Source: a virus. Taken from it: DNA of 41,291 nt. Made by a program: the position numbers and the translations under genes. The number at the start of each line of letters is the position of its first letter. Position 1 is the first letter of the stretch. The notes under the pieces are model-generated. The model did no database searches. It had not been told where the DNA came from and worked only from the letters and a program-made list of their open reading frames with translations. Shown here piece by piece: positions 31,897 through 38,889 of this stretch. The stretch covers positions 1-41,291 of the IMG/VR virus record IMGVR_UViG_3300020162_000890, one strand, 5' to 3'.

Positions 31897-32212
31897 TCGG
31901 TGCTTCTACTATGGTTACTTTAATATTTTGCTTAAACTCGTCTATGCTTTTTACTATGTTAGAATAAGTTTGAACCATAGTTACATTTCCAGTTTCTACA
32001 AATGTGTTAGCATACAATTCTACACCAGTGATAAAAGCATTGGCACACCTCCTTAATTCGTGCCTATGAAACATATTAGTGTTTACCTCGTCTATGCTGT
32101 GAATAGCTGATTGGCACAACATAACTGCTCTAGCTATGTGTTCATAATATAATTTAGCTTGTTCTCTTTGTTTCTCTGGTAGCTGATTTAAGCTTGTGAT
32201 TTTTGTTTTCAT
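31883..32212 (-). CDS. Helical early protein, unknown
   Basis: Encodes 109 residues, nearly all helix: LPEKQREQAKLYYEHIARAV, RHELRRCANAFITGVELYAN. Its ATG overlaps the stop of a 27-codon frame (ATGA). No membrane segment, no recognisable motif. Confidence 0.5.
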   Translation of the reverse strand: MKTKITSLNQLPEKQREQAKLYYEHIARAVMLCQSAIHSIDEVNTNMFHRHELRRCANAFITGVELYANTFVETGNVTMVQTYSNIVKSIDEFKQNIKVTIVEAPNETN

Positions 32213-32292
32213 AATGATTTTAAATAGATTTCTAATTCTTCTCCCTCTAATTGCTGAATCTCGTAAGTGGACTCATAATATAAATCGTTCAT
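32209..32292 (-). CDS. Very small coupled gene, 27 residues
   Basis: MNDLYYESTYEIQQLEGEEL and seven more residues (EIYLKSL). Both ends show 4-bp ATGA overlaps with the neighbours, a strong sign of translational coupling and of a true gene despite its size. Acidic; function unknown. Confidence 0.5.
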   Translation of the reverse strand: MNDLYYESTYEIQQLEGEELEIYLKSL

Positions 32293-32588
32293 AACTCGTT
32301 AAATTTTTCAACTTTAATTTTAATTACTCCTTTTCTTAAATTAGCTATTCTGCTAAATGCACCTTTAGATAAATCTAGCTTGCGACCTCTAAATGCACCA
32401 GTATCGTTTACTTTAACAACAACTGATTTACCATTAGCTACATTAGTTACTTCTAGTAGTGTTCCTACTTTATAGTGATTACTAGCACAAGTCATCTTGT
32501 TACTATCAAACACTTCTCCAGATGAAGTATAGTTACCATCTAAACTATACCAAGTTGCGAACCAACTTATCAATAAAAATAAATTCAT
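32289..32588 (-). CDS. RlpA-like double-psi beta-barrel protein, exported
   Basis: A 99-residue protein. A short hydrophobic leader (NLFLLISWFA) is followed by a nearly complete RlpA-like domain: ATWYSLDGNYTSSGEVFDS, KMTCASNHYKVGTLLEVTNV, GKSVVVKVNDTGAFRGRKLD, LSKGAF. The YTSSGE and VNDTG(A)F elements correspond to the family pattern (TANGE, INDRGPF) including the conserved Asp. RlpA proteins cleave or bind denuded peptidoglycan. A cell-wall enzyme among replication genes is unusual: it may act early, or be a second lysis factor. Overlaps the upstream small gene by 44 bp. Confidence 0.75.
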   Translation of the reverse strand: MNLFLLISWFATWYSLDGNYTSSGEVFDSNKMTCASNHYKVGTLLEVTNVANGKSVVVKVNDTGAFRGRKLDLSKGAFSRIANLRKGVIKIKVEKFNEL

Positions 32589-32703
32589 AATTTCTAATAT
32601 AATTTATAACTTCTAACTCTATCTGTTTAGCATAAGTAATGCCATAGCAACCTATTCTCAAATGTGGTGGTGCTAGTTCTAAACCTTTACAAGTACAACT
32701 CAT
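32545..32703 (-). CDS. Small Cys-containing protein, 52 residues
   Basis: ATG just after the Gp157-like stop: MSCTCKGLELAPPHLRIGCY and on to FIDKLVRNLV. CxC near the start and a third Cys at 19 might bind metal. Its last 44 bases overlap the RlpA-like start. Unknown function; moderately sure it is a gene because it fills the operon gap. Confidence 0.45.
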   Translation of the reverse strand: MSCTCKGLELAPPHLRIGCYGITYAKQIELEVINYIRNYEFIFIDKLVRNLV

Positions 32704-32704
32704 G

Positions 32705-33199
32705 CTATTTAATTTGTAAGTTAACATTCTCTACTAATCTGCAACCATATACTGTTTCACCACTTTCTAGTGCTTTCTTGATTGCTACCTTATCTGCTGT
32801 TTCAGTAACCTTAACAGTCTTATACTGCTTAGGTAAATCATTTACATCATAATCAACAACTACTTGCTTAGATTTTCTAGTACCTATTTTAACAAACCCA
32901 GCTTCATAATTACCAAAGATGGAAACTGCTTGTAACAAGTTTGTTTTAAGTCTTGATACCAATGTATCATTATACTTTTTCATAGCTTGTAATCGTTTAA
33001 TTTCATCATCTATTCTATCATTAAAGCTTTCTCTTTGCTTGATAACTTCAACATAAGCAATAGACTTAACTTCTAACTCTGATTTCTTGATGATTAGTTC
33101 TTCTTCTAACTCTGGTGTCAACACACCCTCTGCCATTTCTATTCTGCCAAATAACTCCATGTATTCAGCATTAATTTTGTATAAAGATTTTGTTTCCAT
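32705..33199 (-). CDS. Gp157-like (Siphovirus Gp157 family) protein
   Basis: A 164-residue protein. A long coiled coil (KSELEVKSIAYVEVIKQRES; about 35-95) is followed by the family's beta tail: KIGTRKSKQVVVDYDVNDLP, KTVKVTETADKVAIKKALES, GETVYGCRLVENVNLQIK. Gp157 members are found next to recombination genes in siphoviruses; the original was linked to phage resistance in Streptococcus thermophilus, mechanism unknown. Close to the ERF gene here as well. Confidence 0.75.
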   Translation of the reverse strand: METKSLYKINAEYMELFGRIEMAEGVLTPELEEELIIKKSELEVKSIAYVEVIKQRESFNDRIDDEIKRLQAMKKYNDTLVSRLKTNLLQAVSIFGNYEAGFVKIGTRKSKQVVVDYDVNDLPKQYKTVKVTETADKVAIKKALESGETVYGCRLVENVNLQIK

Positions 33200-33210
33200 G
33201 ATTTCTAAGT

Positions 33211-33477
33211 TTAGTCTTGTTTCTTTGCTTCTTCTATTAATTCTTTTATTCTCTCATCCTCAAAGCCAATTGCTTTACCTAAAACAAAAGCCATATCATC
33301 TACATCCTCACAAACTGCATATTCAATCGCTTTAAATTCAGCTGATGATTGTTTTTCTTCAGTTATATTCTCCCATAAACCTTTAGCAAAAAGTTCTGCT
33401 AATTCTTTATTTGCAAAATGATATGTACCTACCAATTCATTCTCAATCAATAAGTCTAATGTTACTACCTTAATCAT
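33211..33477 (-). CDS. Small acidic protein between ERF and Gp157
   Basis: Encodes 88 residues, VVTLDLLIENELVGTYHFAN to EERIKELIEEAKKQ-type helix. Acidic; alpha-beta. It starts 4 bp after the ERF gene. No family recognised; probably part of the recombination cluster. Confidence 0.5.
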   Translation of the reverse strand: MIKVVTLDLLIENELVGTYHFANKELAELFAKGLWENITEEKQSSAEFKAIEYAVCEDVDDMAFVLGKAIGFEDERIKELIEEAKKQD

Positions 33478-33481
33478 AATC

Positions 33482-34096
33482 TTAAATGTTATTTAATGCG
33501 TTTTCTAATTTAGTTCTTTGTTCTGCTGTAATGGAATATTTAACCCCTACATTCTCTAGCAACATCATCATCTTTCCAGATTCAATTGCTATATTAACTT
33601 GCTCATCTGTTACTTGTACCAATTTGATTGGTTTAGATAACGGAATAGTATCTTCTGGTTTAGCTACAGATGGTTTCTCATCTTTACCATGAGTATTTGT
33701 AGCATCAGCATCTTTTGTATCATCCAGTAAAAATAAACCAGTAAGACAATACTTTCGTGCATATGAACTTGAAGCACCAAAACATTGTGCAACATCCATA
33801 CCCTTTCTGTTAATATCTATACCAGCTTGTGCTTTAACTTCGATAGCATCACCACAATACATAAAAGTTGCTGTAGATTCTATGTAAGGAATAGCCAAAA
33901 CCTCTTTTACTTCGTCTTGAACCACCAATGTAGCACCATACTTCTGAAGCAATGGTTTAACAGCTTCTTGAATATCCTCACAATTTCTGTACTTATATTT
34001 ACCAAATGAATTGTATTGATTCTTTGGTGCTTTAAGTTCAAACTGAATAAGTGTCAAACACTCGTTAACAGTTATAATTCCTAGTTCTTCGCTCAT
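33482..34096 (-). CDS. ERF-family single-strand annealing protein
   Basis: Recombinase that anneals complementary single strands, as P22 Erf. 204 residues, typical. Core region: QYNSFGKYKYRNCEDIQEAV, PLLQKYGATLVVQDEV, AQAGIDINRKGMDVAQCFGA, SSSYARKYCLTGLFLLDDTK. The GxxxSYxRKYxLxGLF pattern is the family signature. The C-terminal 50 residues are a flexible tail with a short helix. With NinG and the SSB-like protein it forms a recombination set that could generate concatemers for packaging. Confidence 0.9.
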   Translation of the reverse strand: MSEELGIITVNECLTLIQFELKAPKNQYNSFGKYKYRNCEDIQEAVKPLLQKYGATLVVQDEVKEVLAIPYIESTATFMYCGDAIEVKAQAGIDINRKGMDVAQCFGASSSYARKYCLTGLFLLDDTKDADATNTHGKDEKPSVAKPEDTIPLSKPIKLVQVTDEQVNIAIESGKMMMLLENVGVKYSITAEQRTKLENALNNI

Positions 34097-34290
34097 TTTT
34101 TCTTAATTAAGTTTCCTAATTCAAATTCTGTCAATACTTGCTGGTCTATAATAGCACCAAGTATTTCGATTGCTAGATTAACTGAATCTTCTTTCGTTCT
34201 AACAATTCTGCTACCTACTAAACCAATACCCTTAACCTTATTAAGAGTGGTAGTAGACTTTTCGTTTAAGTCAATAATGTTCTTTGCCAT
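34093..34290 (-). CDS. Small early protein, 65 residues
   Basis: AKNIIDLNEKSTTTLNKVKG, then EDSVNLAIEILGAIIDQQVL. Overlaps the ERF start by 4 bp (ATGA), so coupled to it. Helical, no motif. Confidence 0.5.
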   Translation of the reverse strand: MAKNIIDLNEKSTTTLNKVKGIGLVGSRIVRTKEDSVNLAIEILGAIIDQQVLTEFELGNLIKKK

Positions 34291-34291
34291 T

Positions 34292-34588
34292 TTATATATT
34301 ATTTAATTGTTTTTTAATCTGTTCTATTCTACTTCTCTGTTCCATTAAGTCAGTCATCAGATGAAATGTAAAAAGTGTCTGTACACTCTTTAAAACTATC
34401 TCATCACATTGATTGTTACACAACCTCTTATACTCACTATAAACATGATTTAAAACATCAGTTCTTAATGAAAATTCTAATGATGATGACTGATTAATCA
34501 TTGAAGCAACTTCTTTTGCTATGATATTAACATTGTCAAATGTTAGTGCATTAAACTCATAAAGTTTAATCTTATTAAATGTTTCCAT
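34292..34588 (-). CDS. Helical early protein, 98 residues
   Basis: ETFNKIKLYEFNALTFDNVN to QRSRIEQIKKQLNNI, helical. It is the first gene after an internal promoter and boxA-like leader and leads the ERF/Gp157 group. A recombination accessory role is possible by position only. Confidence 0.5.
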   Translation of the reverse strand: METFNKIKLYEFNALTFDNVNIIAKEVASMINQSSSLEFSLRTDVLNHVYSEYKRLCNNQCDEIVLKSVQTLFTFHLMTDLMEQRSRIEQIKKQLNNI

Positions 34589-34629
34589 TGATTTTTATAT
34601 TAATTTGTTTATTAATCTATTCAACTTCT

Positions 34630-34674
34630 CGCCAATATTTCAAAGAACTCCGTTTGTTTCTTGATACAAAGTTA
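34630..34674 (-). promoter_or_regulatory. Internal promoter and boxA-like leader
   Basis: TAACTTTG on the minus strand (34667-34674) matches TAnnTTTG, just past the ninG stop. The leader then carries GTTCTTTGAAATATTGG (within 34650-34630), close to the boxA pattern of rRNA leaders (E. coli TGCTCTTTAACA; GTTCTTTGAC-type sequences in Bacteroidota). The first start codon is at 34588. No clear -33 TTG. Confidence 0.5.
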
Positions 34675-34696
34675 TAATAAAAATCTAATAGAAAAA

Positions 34697-35203
34697 TTAT
34701 TTTTTAATTATTTTTAATCTTTTTTTAATTTCTTCGTGCATAGTCTTGATTTCCAGTATGCTAAATTTTAATTTATTTTCACTTTGATTGTCCAGATAAG
34801 CTAAATTGTACTCTCCAATCCTATCAACTATCTTAATTCTGTATTTAATTAAGTTACCATGGAAGTGTTTATTGCATTGAATACATTGTCCATGTACATT
34901 GTACTCATCAAATCTTAGCATTTCACACTTAGTATCATAGAAATGTCCAGCATGATAATCTCTAATGTCTTTTAGAATAGCATTACAGCTGATGCATTCT
35001 TTACCTAAATCCCTATAACGAACAAAAGTGTTGAAGTCCTTTTGTAGTTTATCAAGTAAATCAGCCCTAGATTCAAGTGATTCAGAAAGCTTTTTCTTTC
35101 TTTCATTCCACTCTAACTGCTTCTTTATCTCAACATACTTTAAAGCACATTCAACACTACAACATTCGTTTTCAGATTTCTTTTTACATACTTTGCATTT
35201 CAT
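34697..35203 (-). CDS. ninG: NinG/Rap-like recombination protein
   Basis: Encodes 168 residues. N-terminal zinc-finger-like KCKVCKKKSENECCSVEC, a coiled coil, then the NinG core: LQKDFNTFVRYRDLGKECIS, CNAILKDIRDYHAGHFYDTK, CEMLRFDEYNVHGQCIQCNK and HFHGNLIKYR. HxGH and paired Cys suggest an HNH-like metal site. The lambda relative (Rap) is a branched-DNA nuclease for phage recombination. Starts with ATGA coupling to the gene upstream. Confidence 0.9.
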   Translation of the reverse strand: MKCKVCKKKSENECCSVECALKYVEIKKQLEWNERKKKLSESLESRADLLDKLQKDFNTFVRYRDLGKECISCNAILKDIRDYHAGHFYDTKCEMLRFDEYNVHGQCIQCNKHFHGNLIKYRIKIVDRIGEYNLAYLDNQSENKLKFSILEIKTMHEEIKKRLKIIKK

Positions 35204-35940
35204 ATCTGAATATTATTTTCTATACCATACTCTACCATGAGTTGAGCATATATTCTTTCTGCTGTGAATAGTGTATGTTCAAGTTTTTTCTTTTCATCAT
35301 AAACTCTAAATTTCTTAACAGCTTCAATCTGTAATTCCTTACATTTTTCTGGACTTACTTTCCCTCTAAACCTATTAAAGATTGCTTTAGCTTGGAATAT
35401 ATCGCCTAACCACTCTCCTAGTCCTAGAGAAGCTTTATATACGTTTAAAGCATTGGTTTCAAACTCATCTTGCTTAACCTTTGTTTCTTCTGCAATCCTC
35501 TCATCCTCTAAGATTCTTTTTTGCTCATTTGATATTTCCATCTTTATAACTGAATATTGTTTTATTGGCTCTATCAAATCTGACTTAGTTAGATTTCTCC
35601 AATCAGTCCTTTGTTTAGAGAATCTCTCGTAAGCATATTCAACATCACTTAATGTTAGCTTGCTAAAGTTCTTTGTTATCTCTGTAACAACTGCCTTAAT
35701 TAGTGCATCACTTAAACTTGTAGCTTTAATTCCAAAATGAACATCTGCTGAATTAATAATCACCTCATAAATGCTTACTGCTAATTCTACTTGGTCTATG
35801 TAATCTCTTATCTGTATTCCAGATGAATGCCTATGACAATCTTGTTCGCTTACACTACTTAACCTTGCCACCAACCTGCTGTAGCAACTTTTTTCTAAAT
35901 TCATCAACTGCTGTGAGTTGAGTATCATTCCTCGTTCCAT
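35200..35940 (-). CDS. Replication-region protein, unknown
   Basis: Up to 246 residues; a later ATG (35904) would reduce overlap with the upstream gene from 86 to 50 bp. Helical, with SDVEYAYERFSKQRTDWRNL and QAKAIFNRFRGKVSPEKCKE. Its place between the DUF6291-like and ninG genes fits a replication accessory role, perhaps a helicase loader substitute, but no Walker or DnaC-like motif is present. Family unknown. Confidence 0.5.
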   Translation of the reverse strand: MERGMILNSQQLMNLEKSCYSRLVARLSSVSEQDCHRHSSGIQIRDYIDQVELAVSIYEVIINSADVHFGIKATSLSDALIKAVVTEITKNFSKLTLSDVEYAYERFSKQRTDWRNLTKSDLIEPIKQYSVIKMEISNEQKRILEDERIAEETKVKQDEFETNALNVYKASLGLGEWLGDIFQAKAIFNRFRGKVSPEKCKELQIEAVKKFRVYDEKKKLEHTLFTAERIYAQLMVEYGIENNIQI

Positions 35941-36541
35941 TTATAATCTTATTTTTCTTGTTTTCATAATCCCAATGCCTATCATTCCATAACCTCAATC
36001 TTCGCTTAGTATCCCATGTTTTCTGTAACTCCCACTTCATCTTACTTCTAGCTAAGTTTGGCTCACTCCAGTAGTCTATAAATCCATCAATTACCTTCTG
36101 AACAAATAAATCCTCATGTAGCTTAACATCAGCTATAAACAGTTCTTTACGTTTGAGAAGATTAACTTCTTTCAGATTTCTATTATCATCAACATCATAA
36201 TGTGATAACTTAGAAACAGTACCTTTTAAGTTCTGGTCGTTTATATTTGCTAGCTTCTGTGCATCATCTTTAGCAATCTTTTTAATACGTTTCTTTTCCT
36301 CATCTTTCATCTTAATTGTTACACCATTCTTGAACTTCTTAATGTTAGCATCTAGCTGTGGTCTAAGAAGCATGAATATAGTTTTAAGGTGATTAGGTAA
36401 CTCTGGCTCTACAAAGTTCAGTCCGTAATTAAAAATAGCTGAATAAACCATTCCTTTTTCTTCAAAGTTTAAGTGTTCTATCGCTTCATAAAATCCACGA
36501 TAAAACAACATATTACTCCTTTTCGCTTCTTCCGATTCCAT
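35855..36541 (-). CDS. DUF6291-like phage replication protein
   Basis: A 228-residue protein from ATG 36541 (a TTG start upstream would invade the previous gene further). Residues 11-70 fit DUF6291: MLFYRGFYEAIEHLNFEEKG, YSAIFNYGLNFVEPELPNHL, FMLLRPQLDANIKKFKNG. The rest is basic and helical with KWELQKTWDTKRRLRLWNDR, suggestive of DNA binding. Similar proteins replace primosome organisers in phage replication modules. It follows the DnaA-like gene, so the two may form the initiation pair. Confidence 0.65.
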   Translation of the reverse strand: MESEEAKRSNMLFYRGFYEAIEHLNFEEKGMVYSAIFNYGLNFVEPELPNHLKTIFMLLRPQLDANIKKFKNGVTIKMKDEEKKRIKKIAKDDAQKLANINDQNLKGTVSKLSHYDVDDNRNLKEVNLLKRKELFIADVKLHEDLFVQKVIDGFIDYWSEPNLARSKMKWELQKTWDTKRRLRLWNDRHWDYENKKNKIINGTRNDTQLTAVDEFRKKLLQQVGGKVK

Positions 36542-36908
36542 CTTGACTAAAATTATATTCTTCAACCCATATATACTTTTTCTTATCTGCTGATACAACT
36601 GGATATATACGTCTGTAAATTATATCATTAAAATTAGCTTCTTCTTCAGTCAAATCATATTCTTTTCTATTATTAAGCAAATGTATAATGCTCGTATGAT
36701 TTTTCATGCACAAAACATAAGCAATCTCATCTAATGTTAGACCTAGCTTATTTAGCTTTCTTGAAGCTATTTGTCTAATATTAGTCATCTTCATATTCTT
36801 ATGATTCATAGCCAATGGACTGCTAAAATACATTCTATATACATCAATCTTTTTCAACTGCTCTTGAAAAGCATCATCCATTAATTGCTCTAATTTATAT
36901 CTGCTCAT
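36513..36908 (-). CDS. DnaA domain IV-like DNA-binding protein
   Basis: Encodes 131 residues from ATG 36908. Residues about 45-90 read TNIRQIASRKLNKLGLTLDE, IAYVLCMKNHTSIIHLLNNR, matching the C-terminal DnaA helix-turn-helix (R-x-x-A-x-x-L, LxEIA, xxHTSIIH, equal to the DHSTVIHA element that reads DnaA boxes). No AAA+ part is present. It may bind an origin and attract host replication proteins, or regulate. Neighbour of the DUF6291-like gene. Confidence 0.7.
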   Translation of the reverse strand: MSRYKLEQLMDDAFQEQLKKIDVYRMYFSSPLAMNHKNMKMTNIRQIASRKLNKLGLTLDEIAYVLCMKNHTSIIHLLNNRKEYDLTEEEANFNDIIYRRIYPVVSADKKKYIWVEEYNFSQDGIGRSEKE

Positions 36909-37080
36909 TTCTTTTGTCAATTACTTGTTTAACATCAAATACAATTCTATAATCTGCTGAATGATTATTTTCTTGTAAAAATTTTTCCAATTCCCAGCTT
37001 TCTGTATAAGCCAGTGTGTAGACGTATAGATTTTGGTCGTAACCATCTACTACTGCTATCGTTTTTAAATTCTGTTCCAT
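36895..37080 (-). CDS. Small early protein, 61 residues
   Basis: EQNLKTIAVVDGYDQNLYVY, then TLAYTESWELEKFLQENNHS: reads like a small alpha-beta fold. The other frame over the same bases (end of the preceding gene) looks less protein-like, so this is the probable true frame here. Overlaps the DnaA-like start by 14 bp. Confidence 0.5.
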   Translation of the reverse strand: MEQNLKTIAVVDGYDQNLYVYTLAYTESWELEKFLQENNHSADYRIVFDVKQVIDKRNEQI

Positions 37081-37183
37081 CCTCTCTTTCTTTTAATAGT
37101 TTTAAATATAAATCAATGTTAAAATTGTCATACACTTTTTGTGCTTCGTGTATAGCTACTGATATTTCAAAATCCGATTTCAT
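36965..37183 (-). CDS. Small early protein with odd C-terminus, 72 residues
   Basis: Starts KSDFEISVAIHEAQKVYDNF, a convincing helix, but from about residue 36 on it runs out of frame with the next gene for 116 bp and becomes Arg/Ser-rich (SSSRWLRPKSIRLHTGLYRK). Either a C-terminal extension, or a frameshift (natural or by assembly) that removed the original stop. Unknown function. Confidence 0.35.
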   Translation of the reverse strand: MKSDFEISVAIHEAQKVYDNFNIDLYLKLLKEREDGTEFKNDSSSRWLRPKSIRLHTGLYRKLGIGKIFTRK

Positions 37184-37430
37184 AAAATAAGTCTTTATTT
37201 TTATACTCAAAGTCCTCAAATATTTCTAACTCTTTCATGTAACACAAGAAGTTTTTATCCTTATCATACAACTCTCCATTCCATACATCAAACTCCTTTT
37301 CTAATTCTTCAAATCTGATTATAAGTTCATCCCTATTTTTAAATATAAACTCAACTTCATCATCCCTAAATATTACTGGTGTTACAAAACATCCAAATAA
37401 TTTATTTATAAGTTTTACTTGCTTTATCAT
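37167..37430 (-). CDS. Small acidic early protein, 87 residues
   Basis: IKQVKLINKLFGCFVTPVIF, then FRDDEVEFIFKNRDELIIRF and acidic FEDFEYKNKDLFYEIGF. Beta then helix; no motif. Overlaps its neighbours by 29 and 17 bp. Confidence 0.5.
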   Translation of the reverse strand: MIKQVKLINKLFGCFVTPVIFRDDEVEFIFKNRDELIIRFEELEKEFDVWNGELYDKDKNFLCYMKELEIFEDFEYKNKDLFYEIGF

Positions 37431-37731
37431 CCCTTTCTCCTTTCAAAAATTTAAACTGTTCTGTTTCACTAAATCTATTAAACTCATAAATACCTCCGTT
37501 ATCATCAGCTATTTTCTGAATAAATAAGTGCTTGTTCTCTCTAAAAAATCTGATACAATCAGAACTAAGTTTGTATGTTACAAATCCATCAAACTGAATG
37601 TCTATAACTTCATACTTCTTAAAACAAGTGTCCTTATCAGACTTTAACCACTCATGGTAAACCATAACTGCAAATGGTTTTCTTTGCTTAATCTTTTCTA
37701 CGATTGATTCTCTTACTACAATGTTTGTCAT
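37402..37731 (-). CDS. First gene of the early operon, 109 residues
   Basis: TNIVVRESIVEKIKQRKPFA to FKFLKGERDDKASKTYK-like end. Basic. It lies 30 bp past the early promoter box, the place where phages often carry host-takeover factors. No family recognised. Confidence 0.5.
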   Translation of the reverse strand: MTNIVVRESIVEKIKQRKPFAVMVYHEWLKSDKDTCFKKYEVIDIQFDGFVTYKLSSDCIRFFRENKHLFIQKIADDNGGIYEFNRFSETEQFKFLKGERDDKASKTYK

Positions 37732-37760
37732 ACTTAATGGTTTTAATTATTAATTTATAA

Positions 37761-37790
37761 CAAAAGTAATATAAAATATTTAATCCACAA
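37761..37790 (-). promoter_or_regulatory. Early promoter
   Basis: TACTTTTG on the minus strand (37761-37768) is a full TAnnTTTG; a 19-bp spacer leads to TTG (37788-37790). This is an excellent fit to the Bacteroidota vegetative promoter and needs no phage factor. It starts the operon 37731 to 28029. Confidence 0.8.
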
Positions 37791-37798
37791 GTTTTTGA

Positions 37799-37833
37799 TA
37801 AAAAAAAATACCAATCAAATTAATGACTGGTAT
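37799..37833 (-). terminator. Terminator of the late block after the endolysin gene
   Basis: Ten-pair stem ATACCAGTCA/TGATTGGTAT with one G-U pair (37808-37817 with 37824-37833), loop TTAATT, then eight T on the minus strand. It sits just before the early promoter, so late and early transcripts are insulated. Confidence 0.85.
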
Positions 37834-37862
37834 CTTAAATATGAGTTTTATGTATTGTTATA

Positions 37863-38450
37863 CTAAAATTCGTCTATCAAACAGTAAGTGATTCTATTCT
37901 GATTCTTAACCATATTTATCAACATCAAATATGTTTCTGTATCGTTAACTACTTGACATCCAGCACTCCAATTTCCAATTACTGGTGTTACTACATGATG
38001 AGTAAAATCATATTTAGTAGAGTGAAAGTTAATACCGAATAAACCTTTGATTGGTTTACCTAATTCTTCAGCACGAACATCCATATCACCATCACGAAAG
38101 ATAAGTATGTTACCTACTTGAACTAAAGCTGGCATTTTACCTCTGTGCAATCCGTATCTCCATAAGTCATAATACCACTCATCAGCTTTAACGTGTGCTG
38201 AACCTACTTTGTTATAGCTTAGGAAACCACCTTTTAAAATAGGTGTTCCAGCATTAGTAGTCATTGGAAATACTTTAATGAATTGTTCACCTCTAAACAG
38301 ATAACCTTTATCATCAAACACATTAGGTGCATCCTCATTACTTCTAACACCTAAAAACCAATAACCATCTGGAATAGCTTTAAAAGACTTTAAAGACTTT
38401 ACTTTGTTTAGTAATTCTGAACTTGTGTAATTTCTAACGTTAGTTTTCAT
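37863..38450 (-). CDS. Endolysin candidate, L,D-transpeptidase-like (YkuD type) Cys enzyme
   Basis: Encodes 195 residues. GINFHSTKYDFTHHVVTPVI (about 146-165) is followed by GNWSAGCQVV (about 166-175): a His followed some 20 residues later by S-x-G-C, as in the YkuD active site H...(S/T)xGC. Such enzymes cut or join peptidoglycan peptides through the Cys. It directly follows two small membrane genes with ATGA coupling and precedes the late terminator, as expected for a lysis gene. Catalytic class is inferred; a carboxypeptidase-like role is possible. No signal peptide, so release via holin is expected. Confidence 0.65.
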   Translation of the reverse strand: MKTNVRNYTSSELLNKVKSLKSFKAIPDGYWFLGVRSNEDAPNVFDDKGYLFRGEQFIKVFPMTTNAGTPILKGGFLSYNKVGSAHVKADEWYYDLWRYGLHRGKMPALVQVGNILIFRDGDMDVRAEELGKPIKGLFGINFHSTKYDFTHHVVTPVIGNWSAGCQVVNDTETYLMLINMVKNQNRITYCLIDEF

Positions 38451-38704
38451 TTTCGTGTGATTTCAAAGAGTTTATCTATACATTGAGTAATGTGGTCTAT
38501 CTTTTTATTTAACTCTCTTAGATTAGTGTTTAATTCCTTTTCAATATTCTGAATCTTTATCTCACTAGCTTGATGAGTTAAATCAATCTTGTTCTTTAAT
38601 TCAATAACTTGATTCACTACAGCTTTATGTTCTTCCATAGTCTTACGTAAAAAATAAGAAATTATACCTAATAAAGCACCTCCAATGTACATTAACATTT
38701 CCAT
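38447..38704 (-). CDS. Membrane-anchored coiled-coil protein of the lysis cassette
   Basis: An 85-residue protein; ATG 38704 overlaps the previous stop (TGATG-type). One N-terminal transmembrane helix (EMLMYIGGALLGIISYFL) and a long coiled coil (HKAVVNQVIELKNKIDLTHQ to KIDHITQCIDKLFEITRK). Could be a holin partner, antiholin or inner-membrane spanin-like protein. No lipobox. Confidence 0.55.
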   Translation of the reverse strand: MEMLMYIGGALLGIISYFLRKTMEEHKAVVNQVIELKNKIDLTHQASEIKIQNIEKELNTNLRELNKKIDHITQCIDKLFEITRK

Positions 38705-38889
38705 CAATCTTCAATAGTTAATTGTGCTAACGCACTAATAGTTGAACCTAATGTAACTAATATTCCACCAATAATTGGCTGAAACTTAATGATTACACCT
38801 CCAAGTACACCAATTGCCAAACCATTCTTCTGTACTTTCTTCCAGAACTTAGGTGTTGGACTATTCCATCTTTTAATTAACTCTTTCAT
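38704..38889 (-). CDS. Holin-like small membrane protein
   Basis: Encodes 61 residues. KELIKRWNSPTPKFWKKVQK is basic and amphipathic; two hydrophobic stretches follow (GLAIGVLGGVIIKF and IIGGILVTLGSTISALAQL), then an acidic end. Size, topology and neighbourhood fit a class II holin that permits endolysin release. The start overlaps the preceding stop (ATGA). Confidence 0.6.
   Translation of the reverse strand: MKELIKRWNSPTPKFWKKVQKNGLAIGVLGGVIIKFQPIIGGILVTLGSTISALAQLTIED

Noticed and set aside
35028-35271. Ser/Phe-rich plus-strand frames opposite ninG
   Set aside because: Antisense to the NinG core domain, which is clearly the real gene.
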